Positions 25,900 to 36,221 of a stretch of DNA of 64,000 nucleotides are shown in pieces. The position numbers and the translations under genes are program-made. Source of the DNA: Euzebyella saccharophila (GTDB lineage Bacteria; Bacteroidota; Bacteroidia; Flavobacteriales; Flavobacteriaceae); assembly GCF_014855495.1 (NCBI RefSeq), contig NZ_JACYFJ010000001.1:1-64000 (forward strand). The letters are read 5' to 3'. How positions within the stretch are numbered: position 1 is the stretch's first letter; every line of letters starts with the position of its first letter. The notes beneath the pieces were generated by a model, which saw only the letters and a list, made by a program, of their open reading frames with translations, was not told the DNA's origin and searched no databases.

Positions 25900-27174
25900 T
25901 TACAACTCCAATGCTCTTTGTTCATTTCCGTCCATGAGCAATTCCACAGGATTTTCCAAAGCTTCTTTGATAGCCACTAAAAAGCCAACAGACTCCTTTC
26001 CATCAATAATTCGATGGTCATAGGATAGTGCTACGTACATGATTGGAGCAATAGCAATGGCCCCATCACGAACAATAGGTCTTTCTACAATGTTGTGCAT
26101 TCCTAAAATAGCACTTTGGGGAGGATTGATAATTGGAGTGGACAACATGGAACCAAAAACACCTCCATTAGTTATGGTAAATGTACCTCCAGTCATTTCA
26201 TCAACCGTAATTTCACCTTCCCTAGCACGGATTGCCAACCGTTTAACCTCAGACTCTACACCTCTAAAGCTTAAATTTTCTGCATTTCTGATAACAGGAA
26301 CCATCAATCCCTTTGGCCCGGATACAGCAATACTAATATCACAAAAATCATAGGATATCATCTCCTTACCATCTATCATGGAGTTAACCGCTGGATATTG
26401 TTTCAACGCCCTAACTACGGCCAAGGTAAAAAAGGACATAAAACCTAAACCTACGCCATGCTTTGATTTAAAATCCTCTTTGTATTTAGACCGAAGGTCA
26501 AAAATTGGGGACATATCCACTTCGTTAAAAGTGGTAAGCATGGCCGTTTCATTTTTAACCGAAACCAACCTTTCTGCCACTTTACGTCTTAACATGGACA
26601 GTTTGGACCTAGTCTCGCCCCTACTTGCCCCAGAAGGAGAACCCATGGAAGGAACCGCCTTTACGGCATCATCCTTGGTAATTCTACCATCCTTACCGGT
26701 CCCTTTTACAGAAGCAGCATCAATTCCTTTCTCGTTCAATATTTTCTTGGCGGCAGGAGACGCCACACCTGAAGCGTAGGTCTCTTTGGCCTGAGCAGGC
26801 TGAGAAGCTTTTGCATCATTATTGGATGGAGCCTTTTCCTGATCTTTGGCCAAATCCTTTTCTGCTTTGGTACCAGCTCCCTCATCCCCACTTCCAGCGG
26901 TTGAATCCGCACCAGCACTAGCGCCTTCCGGTTTGGCGGCATCCGTATCAATTAAACAAACTACTTCGCCTACAGCAACGGCATCACCAACTTCGGCCTT
27001 TAAAGTAATAATCCCACTTTGTTCTGCGGGTAGTTCAAGGGTTGCCTTATCGGAATCCACTTCGGCAATGGCTTGGTCTTTCTCCACGTAATCTCCATCT
27101 TCAACCAACCATTCCGCAATCTCCACTTCGGTAATCGATTCGCCCGGAGATGGAACTTTCATTTCTAATATCAT
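25900..27174 (-). CDS. sucB: Dihydrolipoyllysine succinyltransferase, E2 of 2-oxoglutarate dehydrogenase
   Basis: E2 transfers the succinyl group to CoA. The 424-residue protein has one lipoyl domain with the modified lysine in [10 protein letters not shown], and an alanine, proline and acid-rich linker (about 77-135). The peripheral subunit-binding domain ([22 protein letters not shown]) follows. Last comes the catalytic domain with [10 protein letters not shown] carrying the active-site histidine and aspartate. It lies 52 bases downstream of sucA in the same direction, so E1 and E2 are co-transcribed; E3 is not in the window. Confidence 0.97.
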   Translation of the reverse strand: MILEMKVPSPGESITEVEIAEWLVEDGDYVEKDQAIAEVDSDKATLELPAEQSGIITLKAEVGDAVAVGEVVCLIDTDAAKPEGASAGADSTAGSGDEGAGTKAEKDLAKDQEKAPSNNDAKASQPAQAKETYASGVASPAAKKILNEKGIDAASVKGTGKDGRITKDDAVKAVPSMGSPSGASRGETRSKLSMLRRKVAERLVSVKNETAMLTTFNEVDMSPIFDLRSKYKEDFKSKHGVGLGFMSFFTLAVVRALKQYPAVNSMIDGKEMISYDFCDISIAVSGPKGLMVPVIRNAENLSFRGVESEVKRLAIRAREGEITVDEMTGGTFTITNGGVFGSMLSTPIINPPQSAILGMHNIVERPIVRDGAIAIAPIMYVALSYDHRIIDGKESVGFLVAIKEALENPVELLMDGNEQRALEL

Positions 27175-27226
27175 GCTATTGTATCTTTTCTAGGTTATGA
27201 TAGTTAAATTCAAAATTCTATAAAAA

Positions 27227-30049
27227 CTAAGCTTTTGCATTTTCTTTAGGTTTAGGAATTGGCTTTGTCATATTATCCTTTTCCTTATCAAAAACATAGT
27301 CAATTACTTGCTGATGCCTCATTTTGGAGCGAACTGCACTACCAGCGGCAGGCGAGGCATAAAATCTTCTTGAGGCCACCCTAAATTGTTGCGACTCTGG
27401 AAAATGCATCATCATATGACTCCATGCCCCCATATTCCTAGGTTCTTCTTGAGCCCATACGATATCATCCGCGTTTTTGTACTTAGAGATAATCTCTTTC
27501 ATTTGCTCTGCCGGGACAGGGAACAATTGCTCTACACGTACCAAGGCCACATCTTCCCTGGAATGCTCTTCCTTAGCAGCCAGTAGATCATAGTAAAATT
27601 TACCCGTACAGAAGACTAGGCTTTTCACCTTCTTCACATCTGCTAAGGAATCATCCAACACTTCCTTAAAGCCTCCTTTAGCAAGCTCAGAAACAGATGA
27701 GACCGCCTTTGGATGCCTCAACAAACTTTTAGGAGTAAAGATGATCAATGGTTTTCTAAAATTCACCTTCATCTGCCTTCTTAAAATATGGAACATTTGT
27801 GCCGGAGTGGTCACATCTGCTATATACATATTGTCCCTTGCACATAATTGCAAGTACCTTTCCATACGAGCCGAAGAATGCTCTGCACCCTGACCTTCAT
27901 AGCCATGTGGCAAAAGCATTACCAAACCGTTCTGCAATTTCCATTTATCCTCTGCGGCAGAGATATATTGGTCAATCATAATTTGAGCTCCATTACTGAA
28001 GTCTCCAAACTGAGCCTCCCAAATGGTCAACGTATTTGGACTGGCCATGGCATAACCATAATCAAAACCAACAACACCATATTCAGAAAGAAGGGAATTA
28101 TAGATTTGAAAAGTGCCTTGATCTTCAGAGAGGTGATTTAACAACAAAACTTCTTCCTCACTCTCCTCCACCTTCATTACGGCATGCCTATGCGAAAATG
28201 TACCGCGCTCCACATCTTGACCGGACATGCGCACACCATATCCCTCTGAGAGCAGCGTACCGTAAGCCAAAAGCTCACCCATGGCCCAATCAAGGGAATC
28301 TTTCTCAAAATACATTTTCTTTCGGTCCCTGATAAGTTTTTCCACTTTTCTCAAGAACTTTTTATCTTTTGGCAGTTCTGTAATCACCTTCGCGATTTCA
28401 GTTAGCTTGTTTTCTTCAAAGCTTGTATCTACCTTATCCATCATCTCCCACTCACGAACATTGGAAAAACCTTTCCATTCGTCCGCCATAAAAGGAGTGA
28501 TTTTTGTTTTATCTTCTTTACGGGAATCTTCCAATTCTTCTTCCAAAGAAGCTTTGTACTCATCCTCTAGATGCTTCACATAATCCTGATCAATGATTCC
28601 TTCCTGAATCAATTTTTCGGCATAGATATCCCTAGGATTTTTTTGCTTGGCAATGGCCTTGTATAACTTAGGCTGCGTAAAACGGGGTTCATCACCCTCA
28701 TTGTGACCATATTTTCTATATCCTAAAAGATCAAGGAATACATCCCTATTAAAACGCATTCTATATTCCAGTGCGAACAAAGATGCGTGGACTACCGCCT
28801 CAGCATCATCTGCATTTACATGCAATACCGGGCTTAAGGTAACTTTACCAACATCCGTGCAGTAGGTAGAACTACGCGCATCCAAATAATTGGTAGTAAA
28901 ACCAATTTGGTTATTTACCACAATATGAATGGTTCCATTGGTCTTATAACCATCTAGAGTAGCCATCTGCACTACTTCATATACCAACCCTTGTCCGGCT
29001 ATGGCAGCATCTCCATGTACCACTATGGGCAACACTTTTGAAAAATCTTCCGGAAAATGCGTATCCTGTTTAGCTCTGGCGATACCTTCTACAACAGCCC
29101 CTACAGTTTCTAAGTGCGACGGATTGGGCGCAATGTTCATTTTAATTCGCTTACCATTATCGGTTTTGCGATCGGATGTCCAACCTAAATGGTATTTTAC
29201 ATCGCCATCAAAAATCTCTTGCTCATAGTCCTTGCCATCAAACTCACTAAAAATATCCTTGGCTGCCTTGCCAAAAATATTGGTAAGCACATTTAGCCTA
29301 CCTCTATGGGCCATACCCATTACAAATTGCTCAACACCTAGTTCCGCAGCACGCTCAACAACAGCATCCAAGGCAGGTATAAGCGATTCGTTCCCTTCTA
29401 AGGAAAATCTTTTTTGGCCAACGTATTTGGTATGTAAGAAACCTTCAAAAGAAACCGCTTGGTTCAACTTTCTAAGTATCCTTTTTTTGTGGTCTACATC
29501 AAATTTTGGGTGGTTATCATTTACATTAAGCCATTGCTGAATCCACTCAATTCGCTCCGGATTACGTATATACATATACTCTACCCCAATGGCATCACAA
29601 TAAATTCGTTGTAAATGATCGATAATTTGAGCCAGAGAACTTGCCCCTATACCTATAATTTCACCCGCATTGAATACGGTTGACATATCACCTTGGGAAA
29701 GACCAAAGTTCTTAATCTCCAAAGTTGGCTCGTATTTTCTTCTTTCCCTTACGGGATTGGTTTTGGTAAAAAGGTGTCCGCGACTTCTATAGCCATCAAT
29801 CAATCTTATGACCTGAAATTCTTTTTGTAGCGAACTTGGCACTTCTACATCTTGTCCGTTTTGAGAAAGGGAACCAGAACCTATTGTTTCCAGATCCAAT
29901 TCATCCAAGGCCATTTCCGAGCCAAAATCAAATCCCTGAAAAAAGGCCCTCCAACTGGGCTCTAAACTATCAGGGGCTTTAAGGTACTTGTCATATAAAT
30001 CCGCAAAAAAAGCAGTATGTGCGGCGTTTAGAAAGGAATACTTATCCAT
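27227..30049 (-). CDS. sucA: 2-oxoglutarate dehydrogenase E1 component
   Basis: The thiamine-diphosphate enzyme decarboxylates 2-oxoglutarate in the TCA cycle. The 940 residues match the family. Visible blocks are the E1 N-terminal E2-binding segment (AFFADLYDKYLKAPDSLEPSW), GMAHRGRLNVL, HGDAAIAGQG, the ThDP motif with VVNNQIGFTT, and MLLPHGYEGQGAEHSSARMER in split form. It heads sucA-sucB. The upstream 346 bases hold no gene and presumably the promoter. Confidence 0.97.
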   Translation of the reverse strand: MDKYSFLNAAHTAFFADLYDKYLKAPDSLEPSWRAFFQGFDFGSEMALDELDLETIGSGSLSQNGQDVEVPSSLQKEFQVIRLIDGYRSRGHLFTKTNPVRERRKYEPTLEIKNFGLSQGDMSTVFNAGEIIGIGASSLAQIIDHLQRIYCDAIGVEYMYIRNPERIEWIQQWLNVNDNHPKFDVDHKKRILRKLNQAVSFEGFLHTKYVGQKRFSLEGNESLIPALDAVVERAAELGVEQFVMGMAHRGRLNVLTNIFGKAAKDIFSEFDGKDYEQEIFDGDVKYHLGWTSDRKTDNGKRIKMNIAPNPSHLETVGAVVEGIARAKQDTHFPEDFSKVLPIVVHGDAAIAGQGLVYEVVQMATLDGYKTNGTIHIVVNNQIGFTTNYLDARSSTYCTDVGKVTLSPVLHVNADDAEAVVHASLFALEYRMRFNRDVFLDLLGYRKYGHNEGDEPRFTQPKLYKAIAKQKNPRDIYAEKLIQEGIIDQDYVKHLEDEYKASLEEELEDSRKEDKTKITPFMADEWKGFSNVREWEMMDKVDTSFEENKLTEIAKVITELPKDKKFLRKVEKLIRDRKKMYFEKDSLDWAMGELLAYGTLLSEGYGVRMSGQDVERGTFSHRHAVMKVEESEEEVLLLNHLSEDQGTFQIYNSLLSEYGVVGFDYGYAMASPNTLTIWEAQFGDFSNGAQIMIDQYISAAEDKWKLQNGLVMLLPHGYEGQGAEHSSARMERYLQLCARDNMYIADVTTPAQMFHILRRQMKVNFRKPLIIFTPKSLLRHPKAVSSVSELAKGGFKEVLDDSLADVKKVKSLVFCTGKFYYDLLAAKEEHSREDVALVRVEQLFPVPAEQMKEIISKYKNADDIVWAQEEPRNMGAWSHMMMHFPESQQFRVASRRFYASPAAGSAVRSKMRHQQVIDYVFDKEKDNMTKPIPKPKENAKA

Positions 30050-30395
30050 ATAAGGTTATCTGTCGTGCAAATAAAATTAGAACTTGCCCTCGAATATAGA
30101 TAGGTGCTTTTTGCTATGCTTGTGCCGGTACATTCTTGAAGAACCCATTTTACCAAATTGAAATGAATCTAAAGACCTTATATCAGCACTGTACATTTAA
30201 AAAACCATCTATACAAAAACGAAGATAAGTTCCTACAAAAATACAATAATTCCCATATTTCTGGGACATCTAATGTCTTGATAATAAAAATTCAAAGATA
30301 ACGATCAAAAATTGTCCGGATTGTTTAAAACCTAAAAAAATTAGCTGCAATAACTTCGTTTAGTCCTTGTAGAGCCAAACACTTATCAAGCCAAT
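30050..30395 (-). other. Intergenic region upstream of sucA, no gene seen
   Basis: No open frame, RNA or strong repeat is visible. One imperfect -7-like box on the minus strand (TATATTCG, about 50 bases before sucA) and a small hairpin (CCCA TATTTC TGGG, near 30254-30267) are all that stands out. The sucA promoter is expected here. Confidence 0.4.
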
Positions 30396-30749
30396 TCAGC
30401 CATATTTCTTTTTGAGAAATACTTTTTGAAATTCTCTTTTAAGTATTAAACCGGATACCTGATCCGCAACCTCTACCACATCCGTCACCTGTATTTGCTT
30501 AAAAAGACGTTCTGGAACATCAACTACATATAAAAGGTTAAGATATTCCCCAAATTTTTCCATAATGAGGTAATAGACTTTTTCCTTTAATTTTTGAAAA
30601 AGTTTGTTGGGCACAATTCCATCGGATATCTCAAAATCGATATTGGCCAAAACAAAATCCTTCTTTAATTGAAGAACAAGATTAGGGTACAAGGTATTCT
30701 TTACCGCATCTTCAAGCACATCCAAACCGTTAGCATAATCGGAATTCAT
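30396..30749 (-). CDS. Conserved hypothetical protein, 117 residues
   Basis: I do not recognise a named domain. The protein is alpha-helical in appearance, without signal peptide or membrane segment, and with many charged residues at its C-terminus (LILKREFQKVFLKKKYG). It follows galE by 51 bases on the same strand, and galE follows the aminotransferase gene by 53, so these three may share a transcript. The frame is well formed, with an ATG start and no overlapping competitor. Confidence 0.7.
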   Translation of the reverse strand: MNSDYANGLDVLEDAVKNTLYPNLVLQLKKDFVLANIDFEISDGIVPNKLFQKLKEKVYYLIMEKFGEYLNLLYVVDVPERLFKQIQVTDVVEVADQVSGLILKREFQKVFLKKKYG

Positions 30750-30800
30750 ACCTTATTTACGATTGAATAGTAGAATTGGTTGCATTTATAAATAGAAACC

Positions 30801-31817
30801 TCAACCCCTGATCTTACGTTCCCAGTCCCAAGCAGATTTCATTGCTTCATCCAATGTGTATTGTGCTTTCCAACCCAGAACTTGATTTGCTTTAGTGGTA
30901 TCTGCATAAGCTTCGGTAATATCTCCGGCCCTACGGTCTACAATCTTATAGTTCAACTTTTCACCAGAAACCCGTTCAAAACTATTGATTACTTCCAAAA
31001 CGGAACTCCCTTTACCCGTTCCCAGATTGAACACTTCATAACTATCGGCGTTTTTACCTTCCAACAATCTCTTCAGAGCTTGAACGTGGGCCTTTGCCAA
31101 ATCTACCACGTAGATATAATCCCTGACACAAGTACCATCCTCCGTAGGGTAATCATCGCCAAAAACTGATAATTCTTCCCTCATACCAACACCTGTTTGT
31201 GTTATAAATGGCACCAAATTTTGAGGAACCCCAATAGGCAGCTCTCCAATTTCTGTGCTAGGATGCGCCCCCATTGGATTAAAATAGCGTAATGCTATAG
31301 CCTTGAGTGACGGCGTTACACGGCAAGTTTCACTTATAATCTCTTCGCCAATTTGTTTGGTGTTACCATATGGGGATTCTGCCGGCTTTACAGGAGCGTT
31401 CTCTGTTATGGGCATAACATCTGCCTGACCATAAACCGTACATGAGGAACTGAAAATAAAGTTGGCAGTATCCTTTTCAGCAAGTTCCTTTAAAAGGTAG
31501 ACCAACGTTCCAATATTGTTCTCATAATACAACAGAGGTTTTTCCACACTTTCACCTACCGCCTTGGAAGCCGCAAAATGAATTACCCCTTGAACATCAT
31601 CGTGCCTTTTAAAAAAGTCCTCGACCTTATTTTTCTCTTTTAAATCTATTTTTTCAAAGAGAGGTAATTTACCTGTAATGGCCTTAATTCCGTCTAAAAC
31701 CTTTTCCGATGAATTGGAACAGTCATCTATGATAACAACTTCGAACCCTTCATTTTGTAATTCCACCACCGTATGTGACCCAATAAAACCCAGGCCTCCG
31801 GTAACTAATATTTTCAT
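30801..31817 (-). CDS. galE: UDP-glucose 4-epimerase
   Basis: This short-chain dehydrogenase-type enzyme interconverts UDP-glucose and UDP-galactose. The Rossmann motif VTGGLGFIGSHTV starts the protein. The catalytic residues are in FSSSCTVYGQ and SPYGNTKQIGEE (Tyr-x3-Lys), and RYFNPMGAHPSTEIGE is typical of GalE rather than other epimerases. The length of 338 is normal. Neighbours (DegT aminotransferase, waaA) suggest supply of sugar nucleotides for surface polysaccharide, besides central galactose metabolism. Confidence 0.95.
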   Translation of the reverse strand: MKILVTGGLGFIGSHTVVELQNEGFEVVIIDDCSNSSEKVLDGIKAITGKLPLFEKIDLKEKNKVEDFFKRHDDVQGVIHFAASKAVGESVEKPLLYYENNIGTLVYLLKELAEKDTANFIFSSSCTVYGQADVMPITENAPVKPAESPYGNTKQIGEEIISETCRVTPSLKAIALRYFNPMGAHPSTEIGELPIGVPQNLVPFITQTGVGMREELSVFGDDYPTEDGTCVRDYIYVVDLAKAHVQALKRLLEGKNADSYEVFNLGTGKGSSVLEVINSFERVSGEKLNYKIVDRRAGDITEAYADTTKANQVLGWKAQYTLDEAMKSAWDWERKIRG

Positions 31818-31870
31818 ATGGACTTTTTTATTGATTGGTATTTGGAATAGTTTCCTAGATTGTTGTCAAG

Positions 31871-33025
31871 TTACGCCTCTACATATTCAATAACCGACTT
31901 TGCAATAAACGCTATCTGCTCATCGTCCAGCTCCGTATGCATGGGCAAAGAAATCACCTCTTTCACCAGCTTATTGGTTACTTTAAAATCCTCCTCCTTA
32001 TATCTATCGTCCAGATATGCTTTTTGCTGATGTAGTGGAATAGGATAATAAATTCCGAAAGGAATGCCCTTTTCTGTTAAGTGTTGCACCAAACCATCCC
32101 GTTTACCGTTTGTTATTTTCAAGGTATATTGATGGAAAACATGACATTTACATAATTGTAAATCGCAATTGCAGCTTGAAGTAATGGCAGGAACGATTAT
32201 ATGCTCGCTATTTTCAAAGGCCAAGTTATATTTGGCCGCAGTAGCTCTTCTTCTATCGCAGTACTCATTTAAAAGAGGAAGCTTCGCTCTTAATACAGCT
32301 GCTTGAATAGAGTCTAGCCTAGAGTTTACACCCACAACATCATGATGATATCTTTCATACATACCATGATTAACTATACCTCTTAGCGTATGTGCAAGTT
32401 TGTCGTCATTTGTAAAAATAGCGCCGCCATCACCGTAAGCTCCTAGGTTTTTGGAAGGAAAAAAAGACGTAGCTCCTACGTGCCCAATGGTACCGGCCTT
32501 TTGACTACTTCCATCTTCAAAAATATAATCTGCCCCAATAGCCTGGGCATTATCTTCTATCACAAACAGATTATGTTTGTTGGCCAACCTCATAATAGCC
32601 CCCATATTTGCACATTGTCCAAATAAATGAACAGGAACAATAGCCTTGGTTTTAGGAGTAATAGCTTTCTCCAATGCTTCCAAATCAATATTAAAACTAT
32701 CCGGATATACGTCTACCAAAACAGGTGTAAGCTGTAATAACGCTATAACCTCCACGGTTGCCGCAAATGTGAAATCTGCCGTAATCACCTCATCTCCGGG
32801 CTTTAAGCCAAGCCCCATCATTGCTATTTGCAATGCATCCGTGCCATTGGCACAAGGTATAACATGCTTTACACCCAAATAGGATTCCAGTTCACGAGAA
32901 AAAGAATGTACCTGCGGACCATTGATAAAGGCAGAGGTTTCCAAAATTTCACTTATAGCATCATTGACCTGTTCCTTGATACCTTCATATTGGCCGCCCA
33001 AATCGACCATTTGAATCTTTTTCAT
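31871..33025 (-). CDS. DegT/DnrJ/EryC1/StrS-family sugar aminotransferase with cysteine-rich insert
   Basis: This PLP enzyme of the 384-residue class transfers an amino group to a 4- or 3-keto-sugar nucleotide. The PLP lysine is in FFPSKNLGAYGDGG, the binding pocket in ANGTDALQIAMMGLG, and the family signature GIPFGIYYPIPLHQQKAY is present. An unusual stretch, SSCNCDLQLCKCHVFHQY, inserts four cysteines just before the conserved HVFHQYTL. These could bind a metal ion. The gene is divergent from waaA with 91 bases between starts and upstream of galE. Confidence 0.92.
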   Translation of the reverse strand: MKKIQMVDLGGQYEGIKEQVNDAISEILETSAFINGPQVHSFSRELESYLGVKHVIPCANGTDALQIAMMGLGLKPGDEVITADFTFAATVEVIALLQLTPVLVDVYPDSFNIDLEALEKAITPKTKAIVPVHLFGQCANMGAIMRLANKHNLFVIEDNAQAIGADYIFEDGSSQKAGTIGHVGATSFFPSKNLGAYGDGGAIFTNDDKLAHTLRGIVNHGMYERYHHDVVGVNSRLDSIQAAVLRAKLPLLNEYCDRRRATAAKYNLAFENSEHIIVPAITSSCNCDLQLCKCHVFHQYTLKITNGKRDGLVQHLTEKGIPFGIYYPIPLHQQKAYLDDRYKEEDFKVTNKLVKEVISLPMHTELDDEQIAFIAKSVIEYVEA

Positions 33026-33049
33026 CTACAATTTATTACTTTGCAAGCA

Positions 33050-33057
33050 CAAAAATA
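33050..33057 (-). promoter_or_regulatory. -7 box of the DegT-galE transcript
   Basis: TATTTTTG on the minus strand, exact consensus, lies 24 bases before the aminotransferase ATG. No -33 TTG is at the ideal spacing. Confidence 0.5.
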
Positions 33058-33116
33058 CGAAACGGAAAACTAACTATTTCTCCCAAGTACCGTAATTTAG
33101 CCCAAAATAAAGAAGC

Positions 33117-34358
33117 GTGCATTTTATCTATAATGTTACTGCCCAAGTGTCTTGGTTCATACTAAGACTAGTGGCCCTTTTTAATACTAAAATCAACCTC
33201 TTTGTTGAGGGCAGAAAACAAACTCTTTCTATATTAAAAGACAAGCTTTCTCCAAACGAAGGTGCCATCTGGGTGCACGTTGCCTCATTAGGCGAATTTG
33301 AACAGGGGCTTCCCATCATCGAACAACTAAAAATCAAATACCCCCAACACAAAATTTTAGTTACGTTTTTTTCTCCCTCAGGATATGAGGTAAAAAAGAA
33401 CACCAAAATAGCCGATGCCGTTTGCTATTTACCTATTGACACCAAAAAAAATGCCCAAGACTTTATAGATAAGGTCAATCCTGTACTGGCCCTTTTTGTA
33501 AAATATGAGGTTTGGCCCAATTACTTATCCGAATTATCAAAAAGAAAGATTCCAATACTACTTGTCTCAGCTATTTTTAATGAGAATAAAATTTACTTTA
33601 AGCCGTACGGAAAATTTATGCGGTTGGCCCTTAAAAAATTTGACCACATATTTGTTCAGGACAATACTTCCCAGCTATTGTTAAATGGCATAGGAATAAA
33701 TAATACAACGGTTAGTGGTGATACCCGACTTGATAGGGTTTCAAAAATTTTGGAAAGAGACAACCAATTGGATTTCATGGAGGCCTTTAAAAAAGAAAGG
33801 CTTTGCTTCGTTGCCGGAAGCACTTGGCCGGAAGACGAAAATATCCTAGTAGATTACATTAACAATTCTACAAAAAACATCAAGTTTGTACTTGCCCCAC
33901 ATACCATAAAGAGCGATAAAATTCACGGACTCGCAGGTGCCATATCTAAAAAGACCATGCTATATTCCAAGATGAACAGTAACACCATTGGGGAGCATGA
34001 TGTACTTATCATTGACCATATTGGTTTGTTGACCAAAATTTACAGTTATGCCGAAATCGCCTACGTGGGAGGTGGCTTTGCGACCGGACTTCACAATACG
34101 TTGGAGCCAGCAGTTTTTGGGATTCCTGTAATTATAGGCCCCAAATTTAAAGGTTTCAATGAAGCGGAAGACTTGGTCGCCTCCAAAGGAATACTGAGCA
34201 TAACCGACCAATGGACATTTGGGGAGACCATGAAAAAACTTACGGAAAACACCGAATTCAGAGAGCGAACAGGAAAGATTAACGCAAATTACATTAGTAA
34301 AAACAAAGGTGCCAGTTCACAAATCATTCAAAAAATAGATACTATTCTAACTAAGTAG
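33117..34358 (+). CDS. waaA: 3-deoxy-D-manno-octulosonic acid (Kdo) transferase
   Basis: WaaA (KdtA) adds Kdo to lipid A precursors at the inner membrane. The 413 residues match the family. An N-terminal membrane-anchoring helix (FILRLVALFNTKINLFVEGRK) is followed by the GT-B halves with IWVHVASLGEFEQGLPII, the acceptor-side glutamate block, VAGSTWPEDE and YVGGGFATGLHNTLEPAVFGIPV. The start is GTG; MHFIYN is the usual type of N-terminus. It is divergent from the aminotransferase gene. It shows that the organism makes a Kdo-containing lipid A-core. Confidence 0.95.
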   Translation: MHFIYNVTAQVSWFILRLVALFNTKINLFVEGRKQTLSILKDKLSPNEGAIWVHVASLGEFEQGLPIIEQLKIKYPQHKILVTFFSPSGYEVKKNTKIADAVCYLPIDTKKNAQDFIDKVNPVLALFVKYEVWPNYLSELSKRKIPILLVSAIFNENKIYFKPYGKFMRLALKKFDHIFVQDNTSQLLLNGIGINNTTVSGDTRLDRVSKILERDNQLDFMEAFKKERLCFVAGSTWPEDENILVDYINNSTKNIKFVLAPHTIKSDKIHGLAGAISKKTMLYSKMNSNTIGEHDVLIIDHIGLLTKIYSYAEIAYVGGGFATGLHNTLEPAVFGIPVIIGPKFKGFNEAEDLVASKGILSITDQWTFGETMKKLTENTEFRERTGKINANYISKNKGASSQIIQKIDTILTK

Positions 34359-34450
34359 ACTTATTCTGTTCTTTTATCCCCACCAAAGTTGAATTATATT
34401 TTTACCAATTAAATTTTTGTTAGTTTTATCTCAATCAACAGAACTACTCC

Positions 34451-35791
34451 ATGAATTCCAAGCTTTTTAAAATATCCCTCACTGCGGCTTTGTCCGGTTT
34501 TCTATTTGGCTTCGACACCGTAGTTATAAGTGGTGCCAACCTACCTATTAAAGAATTATGGAACACCTCTCCCTGGTTCCATGGAACCTTTATCATGTCC
34601 ATGGCACTTTGGGGTACCGTTATTGGGTCATTGTTTGGAGGCATACCATGCGATAGATTTGGACGTAAAAAAACCCTCTTTTGGATTGGTATTTTGTATG
34701 CAGTTTCCGCTCTAGGTTCGGCCATGGCTCCTGACCCGTACACTTTTTCCTTTTTTAGGTTTATAGGTGGTTTAGGCGTAGGAGCATCATCCGTTGCGGC
34801 ACCTATTTACATTTCAGAAATTTCCTCTCCCAACAATAGAGGCCAACTAGGTGCGCTTTACCAATTTAATCTGGTATTGGGTATTTTAATCGCCTTTATA
34901 TCCAATTTTCTATTGAAAGGATTTGATGGCGCCAATGACTGGAGGTGGATGTTGGGCGTGGAAGCGATTCCCGCAATCATATACACTTTAATGGTTTTTA
35001 GCATACCAAATAGCCCTAGATGGTTGATTTTAAAAAGAAATGATTTTGAAGGAGCCCTTAAAACGTTGAGACTTCTTGTTACGGAGGAGGAAGCGACATC
35101 CAAAATAGAGGAAATAAAATCGTTTTCGCCCACATCCCAAAAAACCGAAGGATTATTTTCAGGGAGGTATAAAACACCGTTGATTCTTGCTTTTTTGATT
35201 GCATTTTTCAATCAACTATCCGGTATCAACTTTGTACTTTACTATGCACCGGAAATATTGGAAAGGGCAGGGTTGGCAGCCCAGGAGTCCTTATTTAGTT
35301 CCATATCCATAGGCGTTGTAAATCTCATTTTCACATTTGTAGGTGTATGGTTAATTGACAAATTGGGCAGAAGACAATTGATGAAAATTGGCTCTGTGGG
35401 CTACATCATAAGCTTGGGTATGGTTGCCTGGTGTTTTTTCAGTGGCGCCAGTTCAACCCTACTACTTACATTCATCCTTATTTTTATCGCATCTCACGCA
35501 GTTGGCCAAGGTGCCGTAATTTGGGTATTTATATCCGAAATTTTCCCCAATAAGGTACGAGCATTCGGACAATCTTGGGGCACAGGAACACATTGGGTTT
35601 TTGCTGCCCTAATCACATTAATAACCCCTATTTTTCTGGATAGCGAAAGCGGCATATTTAAAGATAATCCTTGGCCCATATTCCTATTTTTTGCCGGAAT
35701 GATGTTTTTGCAGTTGCTTTTTGTCCTATTCATGATGCCTGAGACAAAAGGAGTCTCTTTAGAGGAATTAAGCAAAAAACTTAGCAAATAA
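34451..35791 (+). CDS. MFS sugar porter (proton-coupled sugar transporter)
   Basis: The 446-residue protein has 12 membrane segments. Sugar-porter signatures are present in both halves: FGFDTVVISGA in helix 1, DRFGRKK after helix 2, PNSPRWLILKR after helix 6 and DKLGRRQLM after helix 8. NQLSGINFVLYYAPEI in helix 7 and PETKGVSLEEL at the C-terminus complete the set. The QLSGIN and YYAP residues that contact hexose are intact. It stands alone 92 bases after waaA with no neighbouring catabolic genes, so its sugar cannot be named. Confidence 0.93.
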   Translation: MNSKLFKISLTAALSGFLFGFDTVVISGANLPIKELWNTSPWFHGTFIMSMALWGTVIGSLFGGIPCDRFGRKKTLFWIGILYAVSALGSAMAPDPYTFSFFRFIGGLGVGASSVAAPIYISEISSPNNRGQLGALYQFNLVLGILIAFISNFLLKGFDGANDWRWMLGVEAIPAIIYTLMVFSIPNSPRWLILKRNDFEGALKTLRLLVTEEEATSKIEEIKSFSPTSQKTEGLFSGRYKTPLILAFLIAFFNQLSGINFVLYYAPEILERAGLAAQESLFSSISIGVVNLIFTFVGVWLIDKLGRRQLMKIGSVGYIISLGMVAWCFFSGASSTLLLTFILIFIASHAVGQGAVIWVFISEIFPNKVRAFGQSWGTGTHWVFAALITLITPIFLDSESGIFKDNPWPIFLFFAGMMFLQLLFVLFMMPETKGVSLEELSKKLSK

Positions 35792-35905
35792 CTCAAGATT
35801 AAATTCAAGAATATAGCATATACCAAGAAAGGCCTTACCAAAATAACTTATTAAATAACAGAATGGTAGCATTATTTTTCTTAACTTTAAGTAAACGTTA
35901 AGAAA

Positions 35906-36037
35906 ATGGAACAAGAACTACCCGTAGGCGTTAAAATGCTCAATCTATTTTTACGGATAATGGTAGGCTGCCTCGTCCTCGTTTTGGCAGCAGTCCCCGT
36001 AATGCTTATTTTAGATAAGATTGGACTTTTCGAGTAA
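35906..36037 (+). CDS. Small single-pass membrane peptide, 43 residues
   Basis: An ATG-started frame encodes a short polar N-terminus (MEQELPVGVKMLN), one hydrophobic helix (LRIMVGCLVLVLAAVPVMLI) and a short tail DKIGLFE. A -7-like TAACTTTA lies 22 bases upstream and a clear terminator 50 bases downstream, which together look like a complete transcription unit. I do not know the family. The helix length is right for spanning a membrane once. Confidence 0.55.
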   Translation: MEQELPVGVKMLNLFLRIMVGCLVLVLAAVPVMLILDKIGLFE

Positions 36038-36089
36038 CTCCTTTTTAAATCAAAAGGATTAAAAACTTTAACTTAGTAAATAAAATTAA

Positions 36090-36116
36090 ATAGCCCCATA
36101 AATGGGGCTATTTTGT
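36090..36116 (+). terminator. Terminator after the 43-residue peptide gene
   Basis: TAGCCCCA and TGGGGCTA pair around a TAAA loop and are followed by TTTTGTT. A second, weaker inverted repeat (TCCTTTT / AAAAGGA) lies at 36040-36059. Confidence 0.85.
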
Positions 36117-36221
36117 TAATGACCATTCAGTCACCGAACAATTTAAAATTTTGTCCAAAATTTTAACTAAAACGTGTTTTATATCGTTGTAACATTTAAG
36201 ATTTCTTTTATGTACAAGGCT

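Noticed and set aside
26378-26779. Plus-strand open frame of 133 codons opposite sucB
   Set aside because: It lies antisense to the well-supported E2 gene and shows no domain of its own.
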